Positions 43,931 through 57,800 of a stretch of DNA of 64,000 bases are shown here, in pieces (position 1 is the stretch's first letter; the number at the start of each line of letters is the position of its first letter). The DNA lies in NCBI GenBank assembly GCA_036867785.1, contig CP145412.1, forward strand, positions 1,054,001 through 1,118,000, read 5' to 3'. The stretch comes from Plasmodiophora brassicae (Eukaryota; Endomyxa: Phytomyxea; Phytomyxea; Plasmodiophorida). A program made the translations under genes and the position numbers. The notes below the pieces were generated by a model that was given only the letters and a program-made list of their open reading frames with translations, was not told the DNA's origin and searched no databases.

Positions 43931-45523
43931 TCATTGCTTGCCGTTGGTTACATTGAACATAGTCCTTAAGAACGGGTTGAGGAATCGGCCTGCTGGATCA
44001 ACACTTTGTCGTAGCTGGGCAAACGCGTGCCACTTCGGCAGCAGATCCGGCAGGCGCCACAGATCAGTGCAAAAGTGTTTCCCGAGATGCGGGACGCCCC
44101 CGCAATCGACCAAAGCCGATTGCAGGCTTCTCATGAGCGGCATGCTGTCTTCGGTCCATTTCGCGTCCGCCGGCAGATACACCAGGAAGCCGATGAAGCA
44201 GGCGGGGCCGGGACTCGCCGGTGAAATCCATGTTGACGACTGTCCTGTACACCTGAATATGAACGGGTAATGAAGAGACTCGGTGCCGTTGACTTTCAGC
44301 CAGGAAACAAGCGCTTGGAGAGACTCATCGAGCCGGTGCAAAGGGATAGCAATCTCACCTAAGAGTAACGGTCACTGCGTTAATGGAGAGCGCCACAATG
44401 GCGTAGCTCACAATTGATTTGTGGAACGGGAATTCCCTTGGTCACTACTTCGTGTAACCTGCCAGTCTGGTTTGTCGTGTTTCGAAAGCGATTGATCGTG
44501 GCAAACTGGCATCCGACGAGGCCGGGATCGCGCGTATGCACAGCCATTTTCTCAGTCAAGATGTCCACCGTCTCGTTCAGCGTCACGTCAACGTCGCCTG
44601 ACTCGAGCATTTTCTTATCTGTGATTTCATCGATGCGCCACACGTGAACCAGTGACGTTTCAGGGTACCTAGACGTATCGTTGTACAGGGTCAGCACCAA
44701 CGCCGATACCTGCCGACCGTAGGCACACTGACCACCAAGCCTTGCAGAACTCCGACTCGCGATTCCATGCGAGCCAATTTCCTGCGAAGTCGTCGAAGCT
44801 GGCACTGAACTTCCGACAGAGGAATTGCCGCTCAGGTGCTGTCTCGAGCGTCACTGATCGGATCACGCCGAGAACGCCCAGGCTTGCGGCATAAGCGCCC
44901 AACCGAGGGTCGCCCTTGTCGACACTTATCACCGACCCGTCTGCTTGTACGACTTCAAGTCCGATTACGGCGTCGCTCAAAGACGATTGTCTGAGTCCCT
45001 GCCTGGCTGCCAGTTAACCAAACAAGCGCTGGAGAACGTCGACGGTTGGGTACCCGTGTGTCGCCGTCGAGATGGCCCCCGCGATTGTTTGCATGCCAAT
45101 AACCCCAGGTGAACATGGCAGCATTCGACCCTTGGACGCCAGAATCGAAATGATCTCGTCGACGGGTGTGCCGGCTCCGAATCGCGCCGTGTGTGTCTCG
45201 GGGTCCCAGTGCTCGAGCCCGTTGAAGTTGGACATCTGAATGATGATCGTTCTATCATCATCAACGGCGGCGATCGGCTCAAACGATAGGCCGCTGCCGA
45301 CGACCCTGACAGATGTCGTCGGACGGCTGCGAAGCAGGTCGGCGATTTCCGAGGTCGTAGACGGCCTGACAATCTGCGACTTTCGGCCGAGTCGGGTGAC
45401 CCCGCTCCAGTTCGTCAGGAACGGCGACGACGGGGGTGTGATACCGGACACCGTCACTGGAGGGTGCAGCTCGTGTTCGTCTTCGATGACTAGACGGACA
45501 CCAGATGGCGGCGCGGCCGGCAT
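43931..45523 (-). CDS. sugar-1,4-lactone oxidase/dehydrogenase (ALO/GLDH-like flavoprotein)
   Basis: FAD enzyme of the VAO family making ascorbate or an analogue from an aldono-1,4-lactone. Exons 45054-45523, 44733-45002, 44397-44668, 43931-44358; introns 51, 64 and 38 nt; 479 aa. N-terminal FAD domain: NWSGVTRLG, VRVVGSGLSFEPIA, PGVIGMQTIAGAISTATHG spliced to QGLRQSSLSDAVIGLEVV, ASLGVLGVI. C-terminal ALO domain: KAWWYPETSLVHVWR, then HLGKHFCTDLWRLPDLLPKW and DPAGRFLNPFLR. In the VGSGLS loop a Leu replaces the His that binds FAD covalently in GULO and fungal ALO; plant GLDH also has Leu there. Which lactone is used cannot be told. An upstream exon is possible. Confidence 0.88.
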
Positions 45524-46631
45524 GAGATCCAAACCTACGACGATTGATATGATCGCAAGTACAGGCTTGACTCCCGGGCAACGTGAATCTAATGGTTGAC
45601 TTCTGCAAATCTTTGGGGAACGCCCCGAAACGTGTCTGAAAACGTGAGTTATCTATCCCGATGGACTGCGATTAGATGCGAACCTGGTGAATGGACGTGG
45701 GGACTCCCACTGGGGATAGTGGTCTTCGGAACTCCGAGACGTGGCGCAGCTGTCCTTGTGACGGCGGAGATGGAGGATACCATTCTGGCACAGGCGTCCG
45801 GCGTCGGTCTGCAGGCCGACCTATCGTTCTTCCAGAAAGAACATGCGTTCACGTTCGTGCCGCACCCGTTAGCGCCGACCCGGCGGCGCGGTAAGGAACC
45901 GCCGTCCCCTTGGTCGGCAGTGGCTGACCGAGAAATGGTAGTTGTCGGTACCGAAGGCGCTCCAAGTCAACGTGCCCAGCATTCCCTGTCGGCATCCGCT
46001 TCAAACTTGAGTATTGTACGTTCAGCTCCACTCACTGTGTGTCGATGAAGTGAACCTGATTTTTATCAGGCCACCGGACATGCATCCGTGTCGAATGCCA
46101 CGCGCGGTCTGAATACCACTGACGACCTGCGCATGACCAGTTCAGTGCGAGGTTCCGTTGTTAGTTCCAAATACGAAACGCCATGCATCATCGGTGTCAA
46201 CTCGAAGCCGACGATCAAACAGCTGTGGCTGGAAACACAGCGACTGAAGCGGAAAGTGCCTGAAGCGCCGGGCACTTCGGCGTCTCTTACTTCTATCCGC
46301 CGCGATGGTCGCGCGTTTCCTGAACTGGACCATGGACTGCACCACCGGTACCCCAAACCCTCGTCGTCTACTAACCAGCCCTCCCTCCTCGCACCGAGCC
46401 ACGCACGAAGGTTGTCATCAATATACTGAGAACTGCGCGCAGCGATGGTGGAGCCCAATGGATTCTGGAATCAAGTCCTCGTCGATGGAATGCAGGATCG
46501 TAAGGCGCCGAAGCGCCGCTACCCATCGCAGCCTGCTGCCGACCACTACCGCACCGTCCAAAATTCGAAAGGCAGCCGTATTTTGGCGCGCGGGCTAGCC
46601 AGGACGGGGTGGCGCTGACGAAACCTTCCGT
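45524..46631. other. 1.1-kb stretch without an assigned gene
   Basis: Between divergent starts of the lactone oxidase and SAS-6 genes. Several open frames overlap. On the plus strand MTSSVRGSVVSSKYETPCII (about 46132) and DRKAPKRRYPSQPAADHYR (about 46495) look protein-like, with a CTACTAACC branch-like box at about 46356, but no consistent exon chain emerged. A minus-strand frame covers 46066-46458. A small gene here is possible. Confidence 0.35.
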
Positions 46632-48707
46632 ATGTCGTTGCAGCGGCATGGCCCGTTGAACGGCGCCGGCGACCCGTTGTCATCGTTGTACAGCTCGGCG
46701 ATGCCGAAGCAGTCTTCCGTATCGGCAGAGTCTGACTGCGATGGGTCGTGCGTCAAGTACAATCGCGAGCTTCCCGTGACGATCGCCAGTCTGGATCGAG
46801 ACCGGGACGACCGGTCAGCGATGCTGACGGTACGGATAACGTTGTCATCCGACACAGCCCGCAAGACGTCAGTACTGCGCGTTGAATTGGTCGATGCTTG
46901 TGATCCGCTCTTTTTGTACATTCTCCACGTGAGCGAAGCCGATTTCCACATTCTGAAACAGCAGCAAAACCTTCTCGTCGACTTTTCGTCGTTCCCTGCC
47001 CACCTCATACGATTGCTTGATTGCTGCGTCGAATCCGCTTCTCATTCCGATCCCAAGTACGTTCTAAGCATGAGTGCGTTTATATCGTTCTAACGTTAGG
47101 TTTAGGCATATTGCTCGGCTCGACATTCGACCAACTCAATCGCGAGCTACCTTTACGTTGCTGGAGACTAACCGGTTCCGGTTAGATATTGGTTTTGATT
47201 ATAGTACGCCTTCAAGCGCTAATACTGCATAATAGCTACCTGCATCATTTGGAGTTAGAATTTCTTGCAGCTTCTGACGCGCAGTTAAAGGAGAGCCTGT
47301 CATCTAACATCAAGCAACTCAAAGTAACCAACTTTGCTTTTGAAAAGTGTCCTTAATTATTAAGAGGCGTCGATAGGCAACATCATCAACGTTGCATGGC
47401 GAGCTCGACCAGGTCACCGCAACCTTACATGATCGGGAGAGCAAACTGGAAGAATTGAACAGAAACTACAAAGCCCTGATGTCTTCAACAGAAGCCGAAA
47501 AGCTCGCTGTTCAAAGTCGATTCAACGAAAGGCTTGCGCAAGTAAATGCAGAACATGCTGCCTACGTTCGACAACTTGAGGCGAAGTTCGAGGATGAGCG
47601 CCGCGCGTTGATTGCCGACCACAAGTCAGAAATGGCTCAGCTTACCAACAGGCTGGAGACCCTTCAGAACCAGGCTCGAGACCAGGCGGAATCTATATTC
47701 AATTTGAACCACTCATTGAAGAGTCTTCAGCAGCGTTTCGACAACCAGGCGAAGGACTTGGAAACTGCCAATTTCGACGTGAAACAACTACGAGCTACCA
47801 AAGAAGCGTTAGACCATCAGGTGGTTACGCAAGAGAAGGAGATCAATAAGGTCTGGTAGCCGCTGTGGAGCACTGGCTTTCGGGTTCTTATTGCTTCTAC
47901 AGTTGTCGTCGCGAGTGGCTTTTCTGGAACAGCAGATCGTCGACAAGGATGACGTTCTGCAGAAGACGAATTCCTTATTGGAAGCTGCTAAGGAACAGAA
48001 GTCCCACATCGAATCATCGTACGAAATGTACAAAGAAAACCTATCAAAGAGTGAGCGTCGTCTTGCCGAGTGCGCAAACGAGATCAAGAAAGGCAACCAA
48101 ATCATCCAATCCCTGCGGAATGACTTGAAAAACGTCAAAGCAAAGCTCAAACTTAAAGGTTCACATTCTACATCGGTATATGGTTTACAGCGCTAACTGT
48201 GACTTACCAGGCTCTGTCATTGTCCAGCAAGAGTCTGTACTGCTCTCTAAAGATCAGGAACTTCAAAGTGTTCAACATGCGCTGGCTGACCTGAAAGCCG
48301 AAGCTAAAGCGAAGGAAATCGAGGCACAGGCGACGGAAGTTGAGCTACGTCGGGCCAATAGCGACTTAGAAAAGAGCAAGGAAGTGATTGAGACCAATAC
48401 GAAGTTGATTGCTGCACTGAACCAACAAATTACCGAACTTCAGCTGAAGGTCAGCCGTCAGGCTCCACTTGGGGTGAGCACGTCGTCGCCTTACACATTC
48501 CGCCCTTCTTCGACATCCGGGTCAGCCCCTTCCCTGCCCTACAAGTCTGTTGACCCACTCAACACCTACCCCGGGTCTGCAAAGCCCTTCTCTTCCGCTC
48601 TAAGCTATTCTGCGACGCTGCCGTTGGTATCGAAACCCAGCCAACCACCTGTTCCGATGCCATCCAGCTCCTTCTTCTCATCTCCCCAAACTTCTGGTCC
48701 TCGATAA
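46632..48707 (+). CDS. SAS-6 centriole cartwheel protein
   Basis: Core protein of the ninefold cartwheel that seeds centrioles and basal bodies. Exons 46632-47056, 47100-47180, 47236-47323, 47377-47850, 47903-48158, 48211-48707; introns 43-55 nt; 606 aa, near the human length. The N-terminal head shows the PISA-type region: KTSVLRVELVDACDPLFLYI, VSEADFHILKQQQNLLVDFS, AHLIRLLDCC. Splicing restores TFTLLETNRFRYLHHLELEF, the conserved end of the head domain. Then comes about 320 residues of coiled coil and a Ser/Pro/Thr-rich tail. This is good evidence for a centriole-bearing, probably flagellated, life stage. It is followed 150 nt later by the dynein gene on the same strand. Confidence 0.9.
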
Positions 48708-48857
48708 AATTGTTCGCATAATGCGTTCTCGTTGACATAATATAGTGCCTACGGTAGTGCCAGGGCCCAGGAGGCAGGAGCCGGTGGCGAGTGAGGTGCT
48801 GCGTACTGCGAGAACGCATTGCACTTTTTGGGGGGTTCGTCGTGCTTTGCAGCTGGC

Positions 48858-51800
48858 ATGACGGACCTCAAAGCGACCGACCTGTCTCCTCTGATCGACC
48901 ACATATCTCGAGTCGTATCCGCGTTCGCGCCGTCTGTCCCTGCCTCTGATGTCGCTGCGTCTCTTTCGAAATCAAGTTCGGTCCTGCTGCCGTTCGCTGA
49001 CGACCTCGACAGCAGCGTGCTATTCGTGTCGTTAAAGGCTGATGGCAACGATGGCGACGAGCGGAAACGTGAAATCCTTGTAGAATGTTATGTAGGTAAC
49101 TGCCCGCCATCGTCGAGAGATGATCTCGCGCGCGTCGCCTTCTCGCGTACCGTCCGTTCGCTTGACTTGGACGCACCTATCGCACAGCAAATCGTTGCGT
49201 GTCAATTCACCGAAGTTCTCATTGACGACATGTTATCCCAAGTTTCAATCATGCGGGTCGGCACAGTTTTCTCGATTTCTCGATTGATGGTCTGAACTGA
49301 GTGCACGACAGGCGAGCATAATGCCGGGATCGATCGATAATAGTTCCGCTGAAGGCACTACAAAGAGTTCTCAACTGAAAGGAGCGGTTACCAAGCTTAT
49401 GGAATTAGAAGCTGAATTGCAGCGGACATTAGGACGTTCTTCGCTGTACAGTGTACCGGTCGTCACTTTGAGTGTTGTCCCCCAAATCGGATCCTTTGTG
49501 CGAGAGAGCATTTGCCGAGGCGTCACACCTGCCGTTGCCGATATGGGGCCCATTGCATCCGATGACGTTGTAAGTTCCGCATACACGTTAATCGTTTCGT
49601 CTCGCACACTTACATTTATGACTAGTTCTTGAATAATGTCCAGCGGCGGATGCGCGACTGGAAGGCCTCCATCAAGGCTCTACAGGCAGTGGACAGGGAT
49701 CCTGCTGCTGGCTCCGCAATGGACGAGATCCACTTCTGGGACGCTGTCGACAAGGAGCTTACGAACGTCACTGATCAACTGCGTAGTCCTGCCGTTGTCT
49801 TGACATTCGACCTTCTCCGGCAGCAGCGTCGCTATCATGCTATCACTGGTTTCGAAAACGATTCAGGTCTCGCTGAACTTCGCATCAAAGTCAATGGTTA
49901 TTGCAAGATTCTTCGTGACTGGCCGGTTGACGCAGTCGTTTCGGCAAGAACCACGACTGACCTGATCTCTGCTATCCGGTCGTCACTTGTATATCTTCGT
50001 CAACAGTTGCGACGTACGAGCGATTACCCCCTTCCTCGCGCCGTGTATGCTTGTCATGCCCTTGGAAAAGATGTTGCCAGAGCTCTTAGCCAGTTAATCG
50101 ATGGGCGTTCCCTAATGAGTCTTGACTATTCGTCGTTTCACCGTGTAACACAAAGCTGTGCCGAGGTGATCTCAGTGTGGACCACGGAAGTGTCCGAGTT
50201 CCGCAACGACATTCGCGAGCTTCGTCACCAGCGGACCACTAGCCATGCTAAGCAGCAACTGTTAACTTCAGATGAAAGTCGGGAGACACTGAAGGCATTG
50301 ACGTGGACGATCAAGAACGACGACAAGGAATTAACAGATATCGGGTCAAGGATATCGGAATTGCAAAGACTTCGTAGGCAGTTCCGCCACCTTCGTTCTG
50401 TACTTCGAACAGCTTTTGCAGAACAGCAACAAGCGGAGGTCCTCCGTGATCTTGATTCTGCGTTCTTGCTGCTTCAAGTTCCTGACGCACTGGACCTTTC
50501 CCCGTCTGCGACATGGCGTTCATCTGTGGTGTCGTTTGAGCATCGAATCGACCACATAGAGGGGGAATTGGAGAACAGGATCAGAGACATACTCTTCGCG
50601 AATCAGGACAACCCTCGCTGCTTGTTCAACGTAAGGTCTAATCATGTAAACTTTCTGATTGCTTATTCCATGTAATAGATGTGTGCTCGGTTCCGTGGTC
50701 TGCTAGAACGCCCTCGTGTCCAATTAGCTATAAGAGACTTCCAGGAAAAGCTGCTTCGTACTGTAAAAGGGCACATCACGCAACTTCAAGATAAGTTCGA
50801 GCTGGGCTATCAAGGTAGCCAGTCGTCTGCTCTTAATTCCCTACGCGGTAGAGCTGCTGTCTCTGGGGCCATCCTTTGGGCGTAATCCTTCAATGTGCAT
50901 TGGACAACCGCAAAGTAGTAACATTTGTGTATAGGCAATGTCTTGAGCGGCAGCTCGATTTTTGGGTTGCTCGGGTCTCTGACGTTCTTGGGCCGAATTG
51001 GATGCACCACATTGAAGGATTGACCCTCCATCAGGACACAACCAATTTCCATTCGGTACGTGCTCTTTCATTTCAACGTGTACACGCTCAAAGTGCATAA
51101 TTGTACAGAATTTGTCTCGGTTTCGAGATGACACCTTCAATGGCTGGCTAGCCAGCTCGTCGCTGCAGAAATTCTCTGCTGACAGTCCTATTGTCACGCT
51201 GTCTGGTATGCGTCTGATGCCTAATTTCCCTTCAGAAATGTCCGGTCTTATTCAAGAGGTACGTCATGTGCAACTCCAGTCGACAGAAACATTTATCATG
51301 TGACTGCGCAGGTGTGTTCAATGTTGGCACTTGGCTTGCACATCCCGTTCGATATGCGAGTAATGGTCTCGGATGCTCGAGGGAAACAGCCTTTGGCAGA
51401 GCGCCTTTCTTGCGCTTTCAATACTTTATGGGCAATCTCAAAGTATGAGGACAGCGATTTCACTGGACAACTCTTGCTAGCAAGTGATCTTTCTCGAATG
51501 CATGACTGTCTTCTTGACTGTTCAAATCTCGTATGGAGTGCACGAGAGAACCGTCTCAAACAATGCGTTGATTCTTTTGTCATCGCTGTTGAAACGCTCC
51601 GTGACAAATTTGAAAGTCTTCGTACACTGTCCGCTACTATCAACTGTCTTCTCAGTGACCTGGCCACTGCCAGTGGCGCAGCGGCTGTTGAAATTGTGAA
51701 TCGTATGAGAAACGAAATCTCTGCAATCTTATTGCCGGATGCATTCGTCAATATTGATCACTGGATCGCCCAGCTCGACGAGAAACTCTTGGAGATCCTA

Positions 51801-54800
51801 CGGCTACGTGTGAACCGTCTCCTTCAGCAATGGTTGGCCCGTCAGCAGGACCTAACGATACCTCCGACTGTGAAGATATCAATCGCCATAGATGATGTTT
51901 GTGGACCTGTAATCAGGCCATCCGCGAACTGGATCGTCGAGGCCCTTTGGCAGAATTTACATCATGAAATCCTGACCATATCTGGTATCCGGCGCCTGTC
52001 TATGGTCGAGCCATTTGGGAGCTCCATCTTTGAATGCAATTCAGAAGCGCCAGAACGGCTCAGGGAATGCGTCGCGGAAATCTGGTCGTTTTCGACATTG
52101 TCGTTCACATTCGCTCGGCAGTGGCTAAGTGTCAAGAAGCTCTGGGATTTGGACATGGTTTCGTTTTGCTCAACTATTGGATCCTTGTCTGATTGCTATC
52201 AGTTGATCCAGGATATTGAACGTCAAAAGGCATCTATGTTCAGCAGCGAACCTGGAAAGGGTACTGTTCGGCGGTTTGGTCCAGTTTCAGTTGACTGTAC
52301 GATCATGTCGACAAAGGCAACGGAGCGATTTGCTGCATTGGGCAAGCTCTTGCGACAACGTCTTGCCGTACTCCTTGAATCACATATTGCGAAGGACTTG
52401 GCCCAGCTTTCATCCACCCGATACGAGGTGGAAGCTTCCAATATCGAGTCTCGGGAGAATCGCGACATTTCGTCAGCGATATGTGCAATTACGAAAGCGG
52501 AGGCGTCTCTTCCCAGGTGGCAGTCTAGTGTTGAAGTGTCTGTGCAATGCATCACCTTCCTTGGGTCATCGTTCCTGGAGACATCCACTCCAGTCGAGCA
52601 ACTCCGATCAGAACTTGACGCTCTTCGCCAAATCGTTGAGAAGCGCGTGTCCCAGATAAAGCGGCTCTCACATTCCCTAGCCGCTCGCGCTGTCGCTGAA
52701 AGTCATATTCTTTTTGGTATTCTTGAGCACTCGCAATATTATTGCAATTAAACTAACTTGAACAACAGGCGCTGTCGACTCACTTTCCAAAGAGTGGGAG
52801 GCTCAACGGCCCATCGATGGTGATCGTAATGCTTCGGAATCGCTGGGTGTTCTCCAGTTGTTTGATTCGCGAGTCACCTCCCTTAAATTTCAGCTGATTG
52901 ATCTGCATTCCTGCATGTCGTCGCTATTGGTGTACAACGCACCGTCAGACATGGTAACGGCTCGCCCAGTATCCTCGATTTTGATTACTGAATCGTCGCA
53001 GGATCACGAACTCGGTGATCGATATGCGACGTGCCAGGACTCGCTCAAAGTAATCTGTGATGAAATCAAGGGCCTCCGCGACATGTGGGAATCTCTTTCT
53101 CCAGTCTGGCTCGAGATAAATGGCCTCGAAAATAGCAAACTTAGTGATGCAGGTTCGTTTGCGACCTTTATGGTTTACGCTGAATGCGTACAGATCATTT
53201 CAAATTTGTTGTAGAGTTCCCCATTCGACGCACTCTCGAATCTATACAAGCGACCCTCCGATCTATGCCGAACGTTATCAGGCGTTACGATGCTCATTCG
53301 TTCCTTCTAAAGCGCGTCGAACAATGCCTAGAAGTTAATCCCGTTGTTCTGGAGCTTCAGTCTCCTGAACTGCGTTCATCCCACCATCGTCAACTTGCGA
53401 ATTTGCTCTTTGGGGACAGTACCGGAGTTACTCTATGGGATCAGCTGAGGCTTGCAGACATCTGGTCTTGTGCCTCTTCACTCCGAAAGCACCGCGACAC
53501 CATTCACTCCATTGTTGAACAAGCCCAAGGGGAGCAGTCTTTGGTAACATATTGCGACCAGAATCGCTTGTCATACTGATTCGATGTGTTGTGGTCCAGG
53601 CACGATGCCTTAATGAAATGAGAACAGACCTGCAATTGCTCCAGGTTGAAGTCGCTGACGACATGATATGCAATGTCCATGAGATAATGCAAGTCATCAA
53701 TGAGCATTCCGCTAAACTAGCATCCATGAGACATTCACGATATTTCCCTTTCGTCGAGCAGGCTGTTTCAGAGCTGCAAAGTACTCTAAACCAGATCGAC
53801 AACCTTTTCGAGGTATGGATTTGTTCTGGACAGGTATGGCAACTGATCAACCGTTTCGATGGTGCAGATTTGGGCCAGCGTGCAAAAACGATGGAAAAAT
53901 TTGTCCACCAGTCTTCGAAGCGTTCAAATTGGCAAGCAACTTGCTGGTGGCCATGCCCGTAACTTTGCTGCCTTGGACACAGAGTACCGCAGGCTTGTCC
54001 ATCAACTCTCAGAAAATACTCATGTTACGTCCATGGTTCTGTTTCCGATTGGTTTATGAATATCATAGACACTTATTGTTCCTTCTGAAGGTTGTGAACG
54101 GACATCAAACAGCTGTACGATTTGAGTCTATGCAAGCGTCCATGGACACGATTCAGTCCGCTCTATCCGAGTTCCTAGACGACCAGCGCTCTGCCTTTCC
54201 TCGGCTCTATTTTGTCGGAGACACAGATTTGCTGGAAATGCTTGCAAATGCACACAGGCCTGAGAGCGCTATTCCTCACCTTAGCAAAATGTTCGCTGGA
54301 ATATCCTCTCTCTTGTGGAGCGTAAGTTCCATGAACTGCTTTTACGGCTCTTTCTTACCCATTATAGTTGGAGCCGAACACGCAGACCCGCTTGTCAGTT
54401 ACGGCAATGGTGTCCGGCTCAGGTGAAAGTGTAGAGTTCAAGGCACCTGTCACTATCGGACCTTCAACGACGTTGCAGTCCTGGCTGTCACGAGTTGAGC
54501 AGGAAATGCGCCACACACTGTCATCTTTACTGGTAAGTCTTTGAACTGAAAGCTCAGTCTTCAGCTCTGACATTTATCAAGGCCTGTGCTATTTCAACAT
54601 TTACTGGTCCAGACATATCCATGGGACTAATGGACTGGGTTGCGAGGTATCCTTGCCAGATATTGTTGCTCGCGATCCAAGTAGGTGTTCGTTTCACACC
54701 TGCTGCCTCCGTTTTACAGAACTGCATCCTTTGCTGTAGGTAATATGGACGAATCGTTTGGAACGGGTGATGTCTTCTTCCTCTGAGGAAATTTCTGGCG

Positions 54801-57800
54801 TTTGCTCTGAATTCGATTGTTTAATCGCTTCACTGAGCGCATCGATCGGTGGCTGTCGGAGCACTCAAAAGATTCGCAAAATTGAGCACCTCCTCCAAAC
54901 ATGCGTACGCTTACGAGATATTCTAGAGTCCCTGTCAGGCCTTAATGGTATGCTTTGTTTCATATCGTTACGTTTGAGGCAGACAATGTAATTTCGCCCC
55001 TCGTTTAGGCTCAGAATTGTCATGGAGGCACCTAGCGTCAATGCGGATGTACCTCGACGACAAAGGACAGCTTGAAGTGCGCATGGCGCACTGCTGTTTC
55101 TCGCATGGCTTCGAGTACATTGGGCCTACAGATGGTTACGTTCGATCCGAAGTATCGGACAAGATATTCGTTTCTTTCCTGCAGTCAATCAGGTGTGGCT
55201 TCGGATCATCCCCGTTCGGACCGGCCGGTACTGGAAAGACAGAAACGGTTGGTCGTAACGTTATACTCCTATGTCGGTACTTAACTCATTGAGGGACCAC
55301 AGGTGAAAGCTGTCGGGAGCTTGCTGGGACGGCATGTTATAGTCTTCAACTGTGACGAATCTTTTGATGTCCAGTCGATGTGTCGGATATTGACCGGCCT
55401 CTCACTGAGCGGTGCTTGGGGTTGCTTCGATGAGTTCAATCGGTAAGTTAAATGCCACGTTTCGCATAATGCCCACACAACCTGTTGAAGTTTTCTCTAG
55501 ACTGGATCCTCGTGCTATGTCATCTGTAGCGGATCACATTGAATCTATTCAGCATGCCCTGCGTAACAATCAGCAGGAAGTTTCACTCAGCAAGAAGATC
55601 ATTCTCAGTCGCAACGTTGCAATCTTCATAACAATGAACCCGACCTATGAAGGAAGAAGGCGCTTGCCAGAAAACCTTAAATCCCTGTTCCGCGATGTCT
55701 CCCTTAGTTCTCCTGACGTTGCGACCATTGCCAAGGTCTGCTGAATTGCAGTGACTCTCCTCAAGTCCATTGTCTGAATGCGTTTCGCTACAGGTTACGC
55801 TCTTTTCGCAAGGCTTCCAGAATTCCTCCGCTGTGGTTCCCAGTCTCTGTGAATTGTTTTCCCTGTGCTCTTTGCAGCTATCGAAACAGGTGTGGCTACT
55901 GGTTCAGCACTCTGGCTCCCGTTGACATATCCTAGGTCCACTATGATTTCGGGCTTCGAGCCCTAAAAGCTGTCCTTCGATCTGCAGGCGCGCTCCTGCG
56001 CTCTATCTGTAGCGATGTTTTAGGCGCCCGCTTTGAAGATGAGGTTCGGACGCTTCTTCACAGTATTACCAGAACTGTGCTACCCAAGTTGACGCGTGAC
56101 GATGCGCCCTGCTTCAATCGGCTTCTCCGCTCTGTCCTTCCAGATACCTCGAAATTACCTGGTATCTCGAACCATTGCTGGTCTGACGCTATCTCTAATA
56201 CCTTTCTGTTCAAAAGCTCTCTCTATCTCTGAGCCGCTTAGCGGTCATATGTCTACTGCACTTACGAAACTGCATTTAGATTGCGAAGCGAATTGGGTTG
56301 GCAAGTTCAAACAACTGTAATAAGTCGTATCCCTGACAGGAAGCATCGTTGTTTGACTCGCTGATTCAACTTAGTTCGTACCTTTATGACCTGTACAGTG
56401 GAATCGTTATTCTTGGTCCTCCAGGTTCTGGAAAATCAACTTTACTCCGGTCGTTGCGAGAAGCTTTGTCCTGCAGTCAGACATCCGTTGTGCTTCATGT
56501 TATATCGCCGAAATCTCAGCAGAAGTCGGCCCTTTTCGGGAGCATGAATCCAATTACTTTGACTTGGAGTGACGGTGGGAAAATGGATATCGGTGAATCC
56601 TTGCAACTTTGTTCATCATCCTTTCTAGGTCTGTTCACTGCGGCGCTTCGAGAAATCAGCACCGAAAAGGATACTGGCGTTCAGCACTGGATAGTTTTTG
56701 ATGGTGATATAGATCCAGTATGGGCTGAAAACATGAACACATTGCTGGACGACTCCAAGCTTCTTTCACTTCCTTCCGGTCAGTTTGATGTTGATGTCTG
56801 ATACCTCGGCGTTGACATATGGGTTTTCTCTTTATAGGAGAACGCCTCAAACTTCCTGATAACGTGCACATATTCTTTGAAGTTGACAATTTACTTCATG
56901 CAACCCCAGCTACGATCACCCGCTGTGGTATGTTGCATGTTGATGGAGGGACCATTAGCCATGCAATGCGAATTTCGCGATTGATATCGCAACTTCGAGA
57001 GGTTTGTCACGACTGTTCAGAACATTCAACGGATTTCTGACTTTCATCAGGTACCAAATCTCCCAATTGAGCTTGTCGACGTTATTGAACGTCATCTTGG
57101 GTTGGCTGCCCTGTCGATGGCGTGGCTGGAGACTAATCCTCACGCCGACGTTATGGGGTCCTGCTGTGTCCGTGCAATGACGTCTCTGGAGCGTCTGCTT
57201 TTCTCGTTCTTGACAAATGCTCACGTTGCGTCACCTCTGCGTTGTTCCTGTGTTAACTGCGAAGCTTATTGAGCCATCTAGGTGGGACCGCACGCAAACG
57301 CGGATAACGTTGAGCGAATGGGCCGTCGAGCCCTAATTCACTGTCTCATATGGGCTTTCTCAAGCGGCATGCCACAAGAACAGCGTCATCGATTCATTGA
57401 CTTTATTGCCGGACACCCAGAGTCAACGCCACTTGTCAGTTGCCACTAACTCGTTGCTGCAGCCTTCAGTTCATCTAATCGTTTTGTGTTCAGGCTAAGG
57501 AATGGCCTCAAAGTAACGGGACGACTGACCCTCGGAGAACGCCATACGTGGATATCTCTCCTATTGACGGCGACTGGATACCTGCTGAAGATTGTCTGCC
57601 CGATCCTGATCTAGCGTGCGAAGATATATTACAAGGAGATGGAGTCGTTATAGAAACTGTCGAAACATATCAACATTCAACGCTGTGCCGCTCGTGGATC
57701 AAGGCCAAAACATCTTTTATTTTGGTTTGCACCAGTTGCAGGTTCCATTGCACGATCATTGCTTACGTCAACATCTAGTGTGGACCTCCTGGATCCGGCA

